A stretch of DNA of 64,000 bases. Origin: Ianthella basta. Its lineage: Eukaryota > Porifera > Demospongiae > Verongiida > Ianthellidae. The stretch spans positions 10,082,380 to 10,146,379 of the forward strand of contig OZ025869.1 of assembly GCA_964019415.1 (NCBI GenBank), in the 5' to 3' direction. Numbering within the stretch: position 1 is the stretch's first letter; each line of letters begins with the position of its first letter. This document shows positions 1 through 50,689 of this stretch, piece by piece. Made by a program: the position numbers and the translations under genes. The notes beneath the pieces were generated by a model that worked only from the letters and a program-made list of their open reading frames with translations, was not told where the DNA came from and did not search any database.

Positions 1-37219
<37,219 letters not shown>

Positions 37220-37482
37220 TGAACCATTTTGCAATTAAATAGTCAAATGGTGTGCTGAAAATTATTTGCAGGCATTTATATTATTAAGCATGATTACTAA
37301 GAAATAACAAAGGAATGACAGACACTGTTCTGTGCAGGAACAGTATTGAGATTGCTAAAATATTTTCTCATTTTCATAGTTTAAACATTCTATATGCCAA
37401 TCTTGTATTTATGGATGCAATTAATGAATGAAGCATAAAATGTACCATTAACATCCAATGCAATGGTATACAATGTTGTAAT

Positions 37483-37488
37483 AATAAA
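37483..37488 (+). promoter_or_regulatory. WDFY3: candidate poly(A) signal of WDFY3
   Basis: AATAAA lies 264 bases after the WDFY3 stop codon and about 115 bases before the stop codon of the convergent secreted-protein gene A. The position is right for a short 3' UTR. No downstream GU-rich element was checked. Confidence 0.45.
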
Positions 37489-37602
37489 CTTACCCTAAGT
37501 GCTATTTTGTAAAAGGTCAAAAATGTTTATGCATAAAATGTCAGAATTTCAGAATTCTATGAAATGCGCTGCTGTTAGGTGTGCTGTAGCAAGCATCAAG
37601 AA

Positions 37603-40381
37603 TCAGCACAAGCAGTCACTAGTCTTGAGTGAGGGTGCCATCTTCCAGTACACACTTCTACTCAGTGATGTGTAGTAGTACACTACACTGACTGTTGTTG
37701 TTTCGTTCTGTGGTGAAATTTTATACTCGGACACATCTGACTTCAACGCTACTGTGTCCTCTAGGTCTCCCTTTAGTATGGTAAGCCTGTCTCCATAGTA
37801 ATCACTCTTTCCTTTCTGAATTCTCAAACTAATTTTGAGCGTAAAGCATTGCCTTGCTGGGATAGCGAAAGTCCATGTGGCCATAAATTTTGTTCCGAGG
37901 AGTGAATAGACATCACGGCTGCCTTGTGAAGGTCCAGTGAAGCACTCGTCTTCCCAATCCAATAGAAGCTGCGTTAAATTGGGAGACAGTGCCTTCTTGA
38001 TCAGTGGACAATCACTGCGGACAGTCACTGTCTTCCTCCTAGATCTGTAGATAAATAGGGAGGCAGAATGATGTTTGTACAGTCATGCTGGACTTCAGAT
38101 TTGTGGTAACTGTATATACATACAAAGGGAGTGATTTGTGCACATGGATGTATTTGAACCTGAATTAGCTATGAGATGCAGAAAAGGCACACTATAAAGC
38201 ATTTGTGAACATTTTGCAACACAAAAACTACATTGTAGTATGAATTAAGCTTGTCGTGAGACTGCATTCACTTTGACTGACAAATCTACCACACAACATA
38301 GCTAGCTGCTTTTGACATTGGCTGAGAAACTTCATGTGCATGATCTGGTCTCAGAATGGTCACTCTCAGAAGAGGTTTACTACGTGATTATGTTGGCAAG
38401 TGTTCGCATCATGTCAGCTACATATGCACCTACTTGCTGTTAGTCATGTTGGATACAGTGTACGTTTCCTGCATGCATGCATGAGCGGTGTTGTATAACC
38501 AGAGCTTGTACAATGGTACCTTTCTTGGCTTGGATTTGTAGCAACAAAACAAGTACGTCAGGTGACCTGTACAGCGGGTCATGAGCTAAGCCTATTGGGA
38601 GACCACAGTGTATCGCTATGTATTTGAACAATTATAAACTATAATTTATATAGTGGTGATTCACATTGAAATTGCTATCTAACACTACTGTGTAGCTACT
38701 ACTCTGTTTTGTACAGTGGACCACAATAGCATTTCATGCAGCGAAGAGCATGCCTGAATGGAATATACCACAGTGTGAAAGTGTACATAAGTAGCTGCAT
38801 GGGGTGCCCATAGAAACAATGAACAGGTGTGCATTGCCACGGGGATGAGACAAGTGTAGAATTTGATCAGTAATACCAACACCTTTTCCCTCCCGTCTCA
38901 CATTTCATTTCTATTGTAAAATGGAATGCATGACCACTGGGAGCCAAGTATACTGTTACCATTGGCACATCATATACAGTACAACCAGCAGTACTAGTGT
39001 CAATTCAACATCTATTGATATTGTTGACTCACATTGTCTCATTGGAGCCTGGGAGGCTGTCCACAATAAGAACTGATTTCTCACTGACTTCAAACACAAG
39101 CAACTTGTCTGGGTCTCTGCAGGAACCGTAAGAATGAAGACAATGTGTTTACTGTAATGTACTATAATGATCCGTACACACTTGCACACATGCACATACA
39201 GTATATAGCATGTTTAGTGAAGCAACACCTTATGCATTGGCTAGATATACACTTCACACTGCTGAGGTGCACACACAATGTCATAGGATGACAGGAAATG
39301 TGATCATATCTCCTACAAATATTTTACAGACTGTCTTGATCACGCGCGAGGTGAATGAAACTTTTGACGAGAATATTTACAAAGGAATGAGACCGTACAG
39401 CGGGAAAATGTCACGGAGAAATTTTAGCGGTTTTTCCAAAACCAAAATTTTCGCGGGTTTAATTTCGCAATTTCCAGCCTCCAAAAGAACTCCCTGGCAG
39501 ACTAGCTACTTAGTTGAAGAGTATACCGTATAGTCTTCCTGTCTGCTTCCTGAATTGTCACAAGTCAAGTGCTCGACTCTGAGCAGCACTTTATTGGAAT
39601 AATCAGACATTGACTATTTTTCAACCCAACTAAGTGACAAGTCCTGGTATGTGTTATACTGTACATGGCTTTAGACTGCCTGGCTACGGTGTGAAAGGCA
39701 TTGATTGATGAGGTTGCGAGTATCACACTATCACAACTCACATGTACACCAGCACTGCTGCATGGGGATACACGAGTCACTAACTATTGTCATGCATGAT
39801 TTATATCACTATGGAATGTTTCTCATCAACAGAGTGTGAATCAGTAGTACTTCAACATGTAGGAAAAGACTGGAACAGCTGTATATGTGCATGTAACATG
39901 TTTGAGTGCAGCTGGCCTGTTCTTGTTGCTAGCTTGATCTGATCTAACAAATGTCAATCATCCCAGGTCAATAACGCTACTGTTGACACACAAACACACA
40001 CGCACACGCACACGCACACGCACACGCACACACACACACACACGCTGGCTGCTGCTTTGGCTACTCACCGGTAACCCGTGTAGATGCCCTGACTTTCAAG
40101 ATGCATATCAAGAAGAGGATAGCTTGACCTGTGGAACAGAATTACGAGACTCCACGTAACCTCACGGGCGACAAAATAAAACATTTTGATCTGCGGCAAG
40201 GATCGCGACGCATGCCGTTAGTCGCCATGCGGTAACGTCTGGACCAGATGCAGCCTCTACGTGTATGCCAGCCAGCTTACCCTTGACAGGTCTTATTGCT
40301 GTCCTCATCGATCGCGATCTCAGCAGCGATGTTGATGGTGAACCGCAGACAAAGCAGACATGCCAACTTTAAGAGAAACAT
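37603..40381 (-). CDS. secreted protein A, four exons (unknown family)
   Basis: Exons on the minus strand: 40381-40281, 40128-40069, 39116-39033, 38044-37603. All introns are GT-AG and phase 2, giving 228 residues. It starts with a signal peptide (MFLLKLACLLCLRF...). Exon 2 codes YPLLDMHLESQGIYTGY, exon 3 VFEVSEKSVLIVDSLPG, and exon 4 the large domain with WTFAIPARQCFTL and TVSVVYYYTSLSRSVYW. Six cysteines are shared with copies C and D (TCQG, SDCP, ECF, QCF and DCLC). There are three likely N-glycosylation sites. It looks like an extracellular, disulfide-linked beta-rich protein. I do not recognise the family and infer no function. It is convergent with WDFY3 and is the founder-end copy of a tandem cluster. 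A TATA box and two TGACGTCA sites lie upstream. Confidence 0.85.
39985..40053 (-). repeat. (TG)n/(TGCG)n at the start of intron 2 of gene A
   Basis: Reads as CA/CG on the plus strand but TG on the coding strand, and begins about 15 bases after the exon 2 donor. The same layout recurs in copies B and C. Confidence 0.88.
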
Positions 40382-40478
40382 TTTGCAAAGGAGTGTACAG
40401 CTGCGCACGTAGCTAGCAATTCGTATCACCTTTACTCCACTTATCTGTGGTACGGACTAGACAGACTTGGCTAGCGCC

Positions 40479-40520
40479 GTTATATATAGCATTCGCCCGC
40501 TGACGTCACGCGTTACGTCA
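40479..40520 (-). promoter_or_regulatory. promoter of gene A: TATA box and CRE-like sites
   Basis: On the minus strand GCTATATATAAC (40490-40479) lies about 100 bases before the ATG. Next to it are a palindromic TGACGTCA (40501-40508) and a related TTACGTCA (40513-40520). Another TGACGTCA lies at 40736-40743. TGACGTCA is the classic CREB/ATF site. Confidence 0.6.
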
Positions 40521-40761
40521 CCCTGTCAGGACTCAACCTTGATTGCATCCCCATGATCATTGCAGAGGGCCGCATTCCCCCTGCAGCTGATTAACCTTTA
40601 TGCACCTCCCTCACCACATTATAATACCTATTTGCTCCATTGCACTTGTGTGAACTTTATTATAACTCTTAATGCGTGGACCTTTAGTTTATGTTGGGCA
40701 GTGCGCATGTGTGCCCTATGTATAATTATCGCGTCTGACGTCATGCACTGGCCCGTACTAT

Positions 40762-41306
40762 AGTGGTCTCGCGCGCCAGCCCCTAGTTTCCTTATTGCGC
40801 AATCGCGGAGAAATAGGGTCTAGTCAGACTTAGTCTCGTTCCCAGCCCCCCAAAAGGTGGTCTGGCACATTTGCTCGATATTGTGATTAATTAAAAACTT
40901 TCGGTATGTTGCGTCTCCTGCCTGCAAGAAGCACAATGATCGGGGCGCTTGCTAGAATCGCCTCAAAGGGCGGTAACGGACATCGAGAAACTGTACCAGG
41001 CCACCCTTAAAAATTGTGAAAGCGGTAAAATTGGGTACAGTTTGATCTCATTTGATAGAATACCTAAATATGACTCACGTAGGTGAGCGAATGAAGCTGC
41101 TAAATTGCGTATCGCAAGACATGAAGGCGCTTGCCAAAATTTTGGCAAGCGCCCCAAGGGCGGTATCAAAATATCGAGCAAATGTGCCAGACCACCTTTC
41201 GGGCCATTGCAAAATGGCGGCCGGAAGTGGGCTGGGGACGAGACTAAGTCAGACTTGATCGGTTCTTGCGCGATTGCGCAATAATAGGGGCTGGCGCGCC
41301 AGACTA
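40762..41306. mobile_element. 545-base MITE with 7-base target duplication
   Basis: GTACTAT flanks both ends (40755-40761 and 41307-41313). The inverted ends share GGCGCGCCAGCCCCTA-like sequence, GCGCAATCGCG and TCTGGCACATTTGCTCGATA for about 130 bases with gaps. An internal perfect 28-base palindrome (GGCGCTTGCC...GGCAAGCGCC) lies at 41126-41153. No transposase frame is present. It sits upstream of gene A. Confidence 0.82.
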
Positions 41307-41313
41307 GTACTAT

Positions 41314-42131
41314 TTAACTACTATATTTTCAGTTATATTACGCCGAGTGAAGGAAGCCGGAAGAACGCGGCACATGTAGGACGTCTCATCGCACGCCATT
41401 CCAGTTCATCTCTCACTGCAATAGATTTTATCTCTGTGGTCTCTCTGAATGTGGTTTATTGAATAGGGATGGAAACGTACGGCACCATCCACAAACCACA
41501 GACGCACTAAGGGATGTATCTGTTTATCTATGCAAAATATAGAGCGACACACCAGTTTCATTGGCAATGTTTCTCTAGCTGGCATGCAGGTCTATGGAAT
41601 AATCGCAATCCATGCCAGGAACAGCGATCGGAAGTCATCAGAACACTCTCCTTCGAAACGGTTCTCAAGCTAACGTCTACTGACGGTTGGCACAGAATGC
41701 TACACATCCGACAAATTCATCACACGTGCGCGTAAGACGTTTGAGCCAAAGCTGAATGAGGGGAGCTGGTAGAGTCGCTCGCAACTTGCTTCACCGAACG
41801 CTGGCTCTATAAGCGTTAGCCTACAAAGGAATAGCTAGCTGCAGCGCCGTCGTGGCATGATCGAACACACTAGCCAGTGGTAATGGTCTCAGTTTGTCGA
41901 AAGGTTCCAAATTTCTAAGTGTAATTATCGATGTTAACGTACTTTTGCATAACACTCTGGTGGCATGCGTTTACATACCAGTCACAGATTGTGAACATGG
42001 TTCATATGCTGCATTTATAATTATGTGATGATACATGGGGCATAATAATATCTCATGTGCATACACAATACTGTATCCTACTTACGAAATGAAGCTGCTG
42101 TGTATATATGTTTACTGTAAACCACTTAATA
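41314..42131. other. intergenic, genes A to B
   Basis: No gene-like frame or clear element was recognised between the MITE and the 3' end of copy B. Confidence 0.6.
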
Positions 42132-43019
42132 TCAGCACAAGCAGTTGCTGGTCTTGAGAGAGGGTGACATGTTCCAGTACTTAACTTGGTCACTCATTGA
42201 TGTGTAGAAGTACACAACACTGACTGATGTTGTGCCATTCTGAGGCAAAAGGTCGTACTCATTGACCTGCGCCTTCAACCCATGCAACTGTGTGCTCTAG
42301 GTCTCCATTTAGTATGGTAAGCCTGTCTCCATAGTAACCAATCTATCCTTTCTGAACTCTCAAACTAATTTTGATTCTAAAGCATTGCCTTGCTGGGACA
42401 ACAAAATGTCCATACTGCCATAAGTCTTCTTCCTGGGAATGAAGTGACATCACGGATGCCTTGTGAAGGTCCAGTGAAGCACTTGTCTCCAAAATCAATC
42501 AGAAGCTCCGTCAAGTTGGGAGATAGTGCTTTTTTGGCCATTGGACAATCACCACGGACAGTCATCAGCTACCGCACAGATCTGCAGATAAATAAGGCAG
42601 CATGAATGTAGATCTCTGTGTATAGCTATACATAATATATTGGATTTCTGAAAAATGTTGTTGCCTTAAAGGCATGGGGAGCGATTTGTGCACATGCATG
42701 CAATTACTGACCTATACATGTGGATCAATTCTGATTAGCCATAAGAGGAACAGGAAGTGACATGTGATTCACCTCTGATATAGTGCTAACACAATCACTT
42801 TGTAATCTGCTAGTGCTCAGTGATTGTGTAATGTGTCTTATTGATGTCATCAAAACTGTGAATGACCTTAGCTATAGCTTGTGTGGTCAGCCTACACATC
42901 ACATTACAACCCTATTCAGCATATAGGAATGCATACACACATGGATGGGTGTAACTAGAAGTTCAGGATACTAGCATAGCAATAATGCAATGATAGGCAT
43001 CCACTAACTGCATGATAGA

Positions 43020-44010
43020 AGCCACACAGAGGTCAGTGATAAGTGACTTCATTGTCCAGTACCCACTTTGACTCGATCAGTGATGTGAAGTACCACAGTC
43101 ACTACCCTGACTGCTGTTGTGTCTGTAAGTCGAAGATGCAAGTGTATTGGAAGTATTGATAAGGAAGTTAGTTTCATGTGCTTTCAAAGAGGATGGAAGT
43201 GGAGGAAGAGCGGGGGACTCTAGACTTCTAGTTTAGGTGCAATAAGTGGATGTGATGTCGACCAAGTCTTGATTCCTTGTTGGTGTGTGGGATGAGAACC
43301 TTCTAAAAGCTTCGAGAATTGTGGGTAGAGTTTGGTCTGGTCACTCATTGTTGACAGTGTGTCCTAATTGTATTACGTTATATGCACGTTCATTGTTGTA
43401 GCAGCCATCATCACTGCCGCTGTCATCATCAGTGGCTGTTATATATATAATAGAATGGTTCCGTGTTGAACAGTAGATGGATCAATGTTATATATAACAC
43501 ACTGTCCAATGGCACAGCGTCTTTCATGTAATAAAATTTGTCATGAGATATATACGTAATTATAAATATGCAAAACTTAAGAGAATAGTCCTACCTTCTT
43601 ATATATAGGTCAGACTCATGGTCTAATACCTCCTTGATTCTCCCATGTAGCTACACTTTCCTCTTCCGTTCATAAGTCCTCACATATGTCAGTATGTCCA
43701 TGCACATTTGCTTCAGTTTTGTCAGCCACCATCTTCTGGCCTCCTCATTATGTGCCTCCACAGCTCTCAGCTCACTGTCATGTCTCCTTTACATTGTCAC
43801 CATGTGTGGGTACCACCATAATACTATGACTTTGTAAGTGGTCTTCTCTCCAATACGGTACTTCCTCTCTCAACCCACGCAATATTATAATTTGCTGCTG
43901 CTTCAATTTTCAGCCATGTGTTCATCTCACCTCTGTTTATTTCATCTCAGATGATGCTTATTTCACCTCTGCAGTGGCAGATCTAGAGGGGTATCCAAGG
44001 GTGCAAAGGA
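43020..44010. repeat. local module, copy 1 (inside copy B)
   Basis: Contains TTCCTTGTTGGTGTGTGGGA, GTTTGGTCTGGTCACTCA and CTTCCTCTCTCAAC. It matches three more modules at 49.5, 56.8 and 58.1 kb, best the one at 58.1 kb. Its start (43030-43115) is a diverged piece of the large exon of the secreted-protein family. Confidence 0.8.
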
Positions 44011-45224
44011 ACCTCCCCATTTGCTAGTCTTAGGTAAAGTTTTGGGTAGTTTTTAGACCAGAAAGAGGCGTGGTGTTCTGTGATATCACACTAGTCTCTG
44101 ATGCATGCATGGCTATACCAAATAGGTGGCATCTTGACTCACATTATCTCATTGGAGCCTGGGAGGCTGTCCACAGTGAGAACTGATTTCTCACTGACTT
44201 CAAACACAAGTGTCTTGTCCGGGTCTCTATACAACGTTCAGAATTAACGCTATAATTATAAAATGCATGCATTCTGTACGTATATTGCGCTACCACACAC
44301 ACATTACATGCACTGTAGCATGTTCAGTGAGGTCAGTGAAGCTACAGTTGCCTACTGAATTGTGTTGATCACGATATACGTACATGCAGCTGATCAACAA
44401 GCAACTTGAGGAGTGGAACACTGAGGGTGATGGTTACCTTATAGCCACTGCCATGTGTCTGTGAATGTTTACACACTATATCACGATCCACGTCAGGTTA
44501 CATTTCCTGATGCTTAACCTGCATGCCTGTGAAGCAATTCCTGAGGCCTCACTTTGTTCTGTTTCCTGCTATATTGTGACAAGATTTCGAGTTGATCCTG
44601 TTGACCCTGTATGTGGTCCTGCCACTAGACTATGACTGGTGTGAAGGCAGTGAGGCAGTGAATATGATGCATGCAGTGACACTCACAAGTACATTTGCAC
44701 AGAAGGGGAATGAGTAACTAACTGCCTTGATGTTGCTACATATGTGGGTGTTGTATATACTAATACCGTGAACCATCATCACTGTTAACACATTCAATCC
44801 TCAATCAGCTAGCGAAATGGTAAGCATGTCCCAATAAGTGATGAATTGCTTTATGCGGCACTGTCATTAGACTATGAATAGTATGAAAGGTATTGAGGCA
44901 GTGAGTATCATATAGCACCACCCACATGTACATCGGCACTGGAAGGGAAGGAGTCACTATTGTTAGTAACACTGTTTATTGTTGCTTGTCACTGTACTAT
45001 CTGCACTTAATCCTCAATCATATCGCGAAACAGTCACTATAATCTATGCATGTGCAGTGTACTGCATGTCATTTGACTATGACTGGTGAAAGGCATTGAT
45101 TCGAGCAATGAAATCATGCACATATTATGACATTTGAGAACAAATCAAATTTGATCTATCCTGTACGTAACCAATGTCAGTCAATCCCAACCACAAGGCC
45201 ACATTTTAACTACTACATACACAT

Positions 45225-45226
<2 letters not shown>

Positions 45227-45305
<79 letters not shown>
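45227..45305 (-). repeat. (TG)n in intron 2 of copy B
   Basis: Pure CA on the plus strand, TG on the coding strand, about 30 bases from the exon 2 donor. Confidence 0.92.
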
Positions 45306-45307
<2 letters not shown>

Positions 45308-46243
45308 ATATACACACACACTGCATTGGCTGCTCATCTGTAACATGTATAGATGCCTTGACTTCCTAGATGAGGATCTTCAAGAGGATATCTAGATCTG
45401 TGGAACAGAATTAAATATTAACAAGTATATCACTGCAACTATTTCTAAACAGATTAGTACAACAGTGCAACTGCAGTGCATTCAGAGGATGCTAGCTAAG
45501 TATTGCATGCATGCACATGCATAGCACAGTGACGTGCATAATTTGGCAAAACATGTCTAATCTATAATGATGCATTCTGTAACTGTTCGCTGTTAAGCGG
45601 TTCTGGAGCTATACGAATTCTTTGGAGATCACTTGAATTGTCCTTAGACCTATAAGCTAAAGGAAACTGTAACCTCTTGGTGAAGAAATGCACATTGAAT
45701 TACTGGAATTGTTCGCACTAGCGTAACCTAAAAGCGCACATTTGTAAGCTGCTGTAAAGATCGCCACACTATCGCTTTCATGGCAACCGCGGCCCCGTAT
45801 GGTCTGTGTGCCGCTCCCCTGATGAGCGTACCCTTGGCAGGTCTCCTTGCTGTCCCCGCTGACCGCGCTCTGAGCAGCGATGTTCACCACGGTGAACCGC
45901 AGACAGAGCAGACAGATCCAGAGTAACATCCTTTACAAACGAATAGCAATGTAGACGACCTTCACTCCAGTTGGCAGGGACAGGATGTCCGTACGTAGCT
46001 ATCCGTAAAACAGAGTGCGCAGAAAGGCGAGCTAATACGGTGTATATGTTAGCTACGCGCATATAGGCAAGAATAGAAGCAAGATTATGATACGATGTCA
46101 CGGCGGACAATCCTACTATGCAATATGGTCCATACTGATAATAGGATTGTCTGCCGTTTCTACACTGCGGATTAATAGGATTGAGCAATGATGCAGTGTA
46201 GTCTTGCGTAGCCGACCCGCTTTATCCCCTCCATTTTCATTTA

Positions 46244-46251
46244 TGACGTCA
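46244..46251. promoter_or_regulatory. TGACGTCA site upstream of copy B
   Basis: A palindromic CRE-like octamer about 315 bases before the copy B ATG, recalling the sites of gene A. Confidence 0.35.
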
Positions 46252-47574
46252 TCTGTCCTGCAGACCGATGACCACGGCTGTTTCGCACCAGGGGGGGGGG
46301 GGGGGTCGGACAAGTCCTGGGATTGCGCAATACCAGCACCTCAATAATTGCATTCCTGACATTCCAATCGCGTATCCACGTTAGCTGACTGTGCTCCAAG
46401 GCCGAATGTGCATACCCTGAGCCATGGCAGGGCCTTGTACTGCATTCGTGCCCCTGGTATGACCCGTACGTACGTAGCCAAGGAGCTATACGGTGGATTA
46501 GGCTTAATTGTCTGACCGCTTTCACGATTTAGTTTTGCAAGTTATCGCAGCGTTTCTTGAGGATTGCCAGCACGCTTAAGCCATTTCTAGCATCCCTGCT
46601 ATCGAATGTGACAAATCGTGTACAGAACCAAGACGATTGCAAGGACGTGGCTGCCGATTGCACTCCCATTGCAGAAGCAGTCAACCTATCAGTCTTGCAG
46701 TCCTGAAGTGATCAATGAGGACTCGCTACCAGCTTCTAAGGAGTCACTTCCACAGGAGCACTTGCCCAGTACTCCAGATTAGGATCAATCTGCCTCGTAG
46801 CCAGCATCAGCAAACACTCGTACACCGGTGTTGGAAAATGCTCGCAAAACCTACCTAGATGCTGGGGAAGGGCGGGGAAGGGTCCATTTTCTGATAGCCC
46901 TTGTCCAACTGTGTGCTCAGAAGCAAAGAAACAAGCGATGCCAGGGTCGGCTGTAATTTCGCCATTGTAATAGTAAAAACTACGCTTTAAAGGCTAGGAC
47001 TCACTGGAAACCTGTCATTTCTGCTGCGTGCCGACGTTACTTCTGCATTGGTAGAGTTTCCGTGGAGTAAAAGCCTATTCCCTTTTGCCGTTTAAACCTC
47101 GAGCTCAGTCTCGCCGCCTGTTCCCGGTTTCCAAACCAAAACTAAGATGCCACAATTTATATGGTGCGAAACAGCCGTGTGACGTGACCATATAAAGTGG
47201 AACGGGTGCAGTACTGGTGAAGTGTTATCATCAATATGTGATTCGCAAACCATACTAATTAGCGAGACCTCGTCAGAATGAAATGGGAGTAGGTTCTAGG
47301 AGGACGTGGCATGACCAAGTGGAGCATGACATGTTTACAGACACAGGATGCATTCCATGCCATAAACTAACACAAATAGCTATAGAAGCCAAGAGTGAAC
47401 CAGTTGGGGCATGCCTGCATGCATGTAAGCAGTTGGTGGCTTGCATAGTGCTCTAGGTTAGTCTGTGCCCTAACAGAGCATTGGGGTCATTCAGTGTCCC
47501 TCTGGCATGGGTGAATGTGCATGGTCAGCCAGTTATGGCAATTTGCAGTGACCATGGCTATCAAGTATATTATA
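46252..47574. other. intergenic upstream of copy B
   Basis: Begins with a G15 run at 46291-46305. The rest has no supported gene. The area around 46640-46900 is GC-richer but lacks an open frame of note. Confidence 0.5.
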
Positions 47575-47575
<1 letters not shown>

Positions 47576-47659
<84 letters not shown>

Positions 47660-47698
47660 TGGGTGTGGGTGTGGGTGGGTGTGCGTGTGTGTGTGTGC
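47576..47698 (+). repeat. (TG)n microsatellite with TGTGGG variants
   Basis: GT repeat grading into GGGTGTGGGTG, intergenic. Confidence 0.92.
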
Positions 47699-47954
47699 AC
47701 ATTTGTTTCTTTCCCACTGTGTCATCATCTCCTCCACTCTCCTCACCACTGTCTGTTTCTGGTTCGACCTCTTTGTGGTTGGTCACTGCTTAACAGACAT
47801 GACTGCTGTATAAAGTGGTGACTGTATAATAATACTCCGGCTGAACAGTGCTCAGACTAAAATGTGGAAATTATCACATCTATTCCAAACTGGTAACTCT
47901 CACGTGCCACCTACCTACTAATGTAAGAATATTTTGCTACTATTAATATCCAAA

Positions 47955-48300
47955 CAGAACTTTCATTGCGATCATTTGGAGTGTTTGTGCAGTTGTATGA
48001 GGTCATATGAGACGTGACCAACTGACCCCACCCTGGCCACGTATGGCATGTCTTCCAGCATTGTTTTACTAAAGAGCGGATGTGTCTGCAGAACGGGTTT
48101 CTCTGCAGACACAATGGCGGCATGGCATGGCATGGGCTCGCCAAATGGACGCAAGGACAACTATACACATATATGTATATATGGTTACTGAAGTGACGGT
48201 GGTGTGGCAATGTTGTAATGGGTAACTGGTATGTTGTGACAGTCGCTGAGGGACACGTGAGCTGACAGAGGCTCAAGGAGTGCATGCAGTTACCTGTGAC
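47955..48300. repeat. segmental duplicate, matches 55690-56030
   Basis: Shares GAACGGGTTTCTCTG, the GGCATG/GGCACGTC area and GGTATGTTGTG with the later copy, in the same order and orientation. Confidence 0.7.
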
Positions 48301-49010
48301 ACACATAATTATATGGGATGTGAGCTGCTTAGTAATGGCTAGCTATGGGGTGAGAGTTGGCTGGTGCTGATGTGAACCAGACAATGCATACAGTCCATGG
48401 TCTAGGGGATGCTCGGTGCTGCTGGTGGTGACCTTTGAGATTGCTGTCATCCCATGTTTGTTTGGTTAGGATGTACGCTGGTAACCAGGTAACCAGTTTG
48501 CTCCAACTGTTTGTGTGCACACAAACTGATCAACAATTATAAACAACGACTGATCAAACAGTATACTATTAAAATAATGACTGATCTTTATCTCTGCACC
48601 AGCCACCAATTGTATAGTCGAGACTATTACTGTTGCTATGTATGACAAAGGTATAAGTGGTATAAATGACTACTTATCTTACTTGTTTATGAATGTAGCG
48701 CATTCTTTGGCAGTCTGTGATGTCTTCAATCACAAGAAAGGTATGAGGTGATAATGTCTGGAGACTAACTATCAAGTGTACTGCCTGCATGGTAGAGAAA
48801 GACTCCTCAACTAGACAAAGGACTGTATATAGCTATTATTATGTCTGTGTTAATTTATAACTCCAATGTTAATGCTCATGAGTAACAATAACTATAATAT
48901 TATGTGTTCATGACTCGTGTAGCTAAGTGCTACTTTGGACCACATTGTGTCCTAGTGCCTGTGTGGCATGATGCGCTCTAATATCATTGATTGATTGATT
49001 GATATAGCAC

Positions 49011-49166
<156 letters not shown>

Positions 49167-49534
49167 TTGGTGGATGTGAGTGTCAGTGTGAGCAGTGAGT
49201 GATTGTGGTTGTATACATATGAATTATCATGTCTATAAGCACAGACACCCATTCACTTGCGCCACAAATGGAGAGGGTTACATTCCTTAGACCAGGTGTG
49301 CCTAAAATTTGGGTGCAGTACACTAATCAGTATGCAAGTTACTCAGTACTATGGTAGCATCATGTCTGATGCACAGTGCTCACAGCTGCATGCAGTATAC
49401 TATAGTCTATACAATGTAAAGACGGAGGTGGGTAGCCTGTGTATATGTACGTGAAAAGGCCAGCAACATGCAGGGGTCACAGTACATAGTCTCTGTTGTA
49501 GTTGTGTGCACTGACCGAGGTACAGTTCATGCTC

Positions 49535-50530
49535 TTTAAAGAAGGATGGAAGAGGAGCTAGGATCTGCTACCAGTGACACCTGACTTCTAACTCAGTGAA
49601 CCCAACTGGAGGTGATATCGATTAAGTTATAGTCCCTTGTTGGTAGGATGGGAACTTCAAACATACATAATAGTTTGAATGTGTGTGGACGGAGTAGGGC
49701 CTGGTCCGTCCGTACTTTACGAGTATTGTGCATATGTGTACTTATTGCACATGTTTACTCATGTGCATAGGTGTGCAATGCACATGTGTAATTGCATTGC
49801 TATAATAGTCATTTCTGTTGTAAACATCATTAGCACCATAGGACGGCTTTTAAATTGCTTTGTCTTGATACAGAAGTTGTCTCAAAGTACCTTTTACATT
49901 GCACATATGTAGTACACATTTAATATATGTTTCAATGACATGTAATAATATAATATATTAGTCAAATTTGCTTCATCCTTGACCATGTCCATCAACTGCA
50001 GGCATCCCATCACTGTCCCCTCCACACAATACCATGTCTAACTCTTATAATTTCATGACTTTGTTAGATGCATAGACCATCTCAAAAGTTAGCACCATTC
50101 TTTCATTTCTAGTATATATTGCTTACATCACCACATGCAGAGTCGTGTGGGTACCACTAAAACATTTAACTTAATTAAAAGCTCTTTATTTCTGCAATGC
50201 TCTTTTCTCCATTACCCCACACTTCCTCCCTCATTGCTCCTAACTCACTCTTTTCAGTTCTGTATTCCATTCTTAATGTTGAACACTGTTGGACTTACCA
50301 TAGATGTTACCTTGTATGCACCACGCCCATGTACTGTCATCAATGCCGTGAAAGTGGTGGGAAGTCTGTTTCAGTGTGTGTCTAAGACAGCGCAAAGCTC
50401 ACTCAGATATACTGTTCTATGTAGTCTGGTTGCAATTGTTACTTGTGCAACCAAAACAAGAAACAAACTCAAAAAGATGATCATGCATGCAGTTGAAACA
50501 ACAAGGAAAGAACCGCACCATAAGTAGTGT
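49535..50530. repeat. local module, copy 2
   Basis: Diverged relative of the 43.0 kb module, with AAGAAGGATGGAAGAGGAGC and TCCCTTGTTGGTAGGATGGGA. Confidence 0.65.
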
Positions 50531-50689
50531 GCCTATCACTGACTGCAACACATTTATATACATGTGCATGGGCTTCATACATCTGTGTGGGTATGCCACG
50601 TTTGCAATAGTACTGCGTATAACCAGCATGCATAGTTATGTATAGATTAATATGCTGCACCCCAATTCAGGTATACACATGTACACTAG

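Larger units (their letters stand above)
42132..45929 (-). pseudogene. secreted protein B, decayed copy of the family
   Basis: Counterparts of all four exons are present: 45929-45832 (open, signal peptide MLLWICLLCLRF), 45397-45338, 44226-44143 (open) and 42581-42132. The exon 2 donor is AT where the other copies have GT. The large exon has an in-frame stop soon after its start and a frameshift after WTF, and is 450 bases against 442-445 in the other copies. The core domain therefore cannot be made. Exons 1 and 3 are still well kept, so the loss is probably recent. It keeps a TG array after exon 2. Confidence 0.8.
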
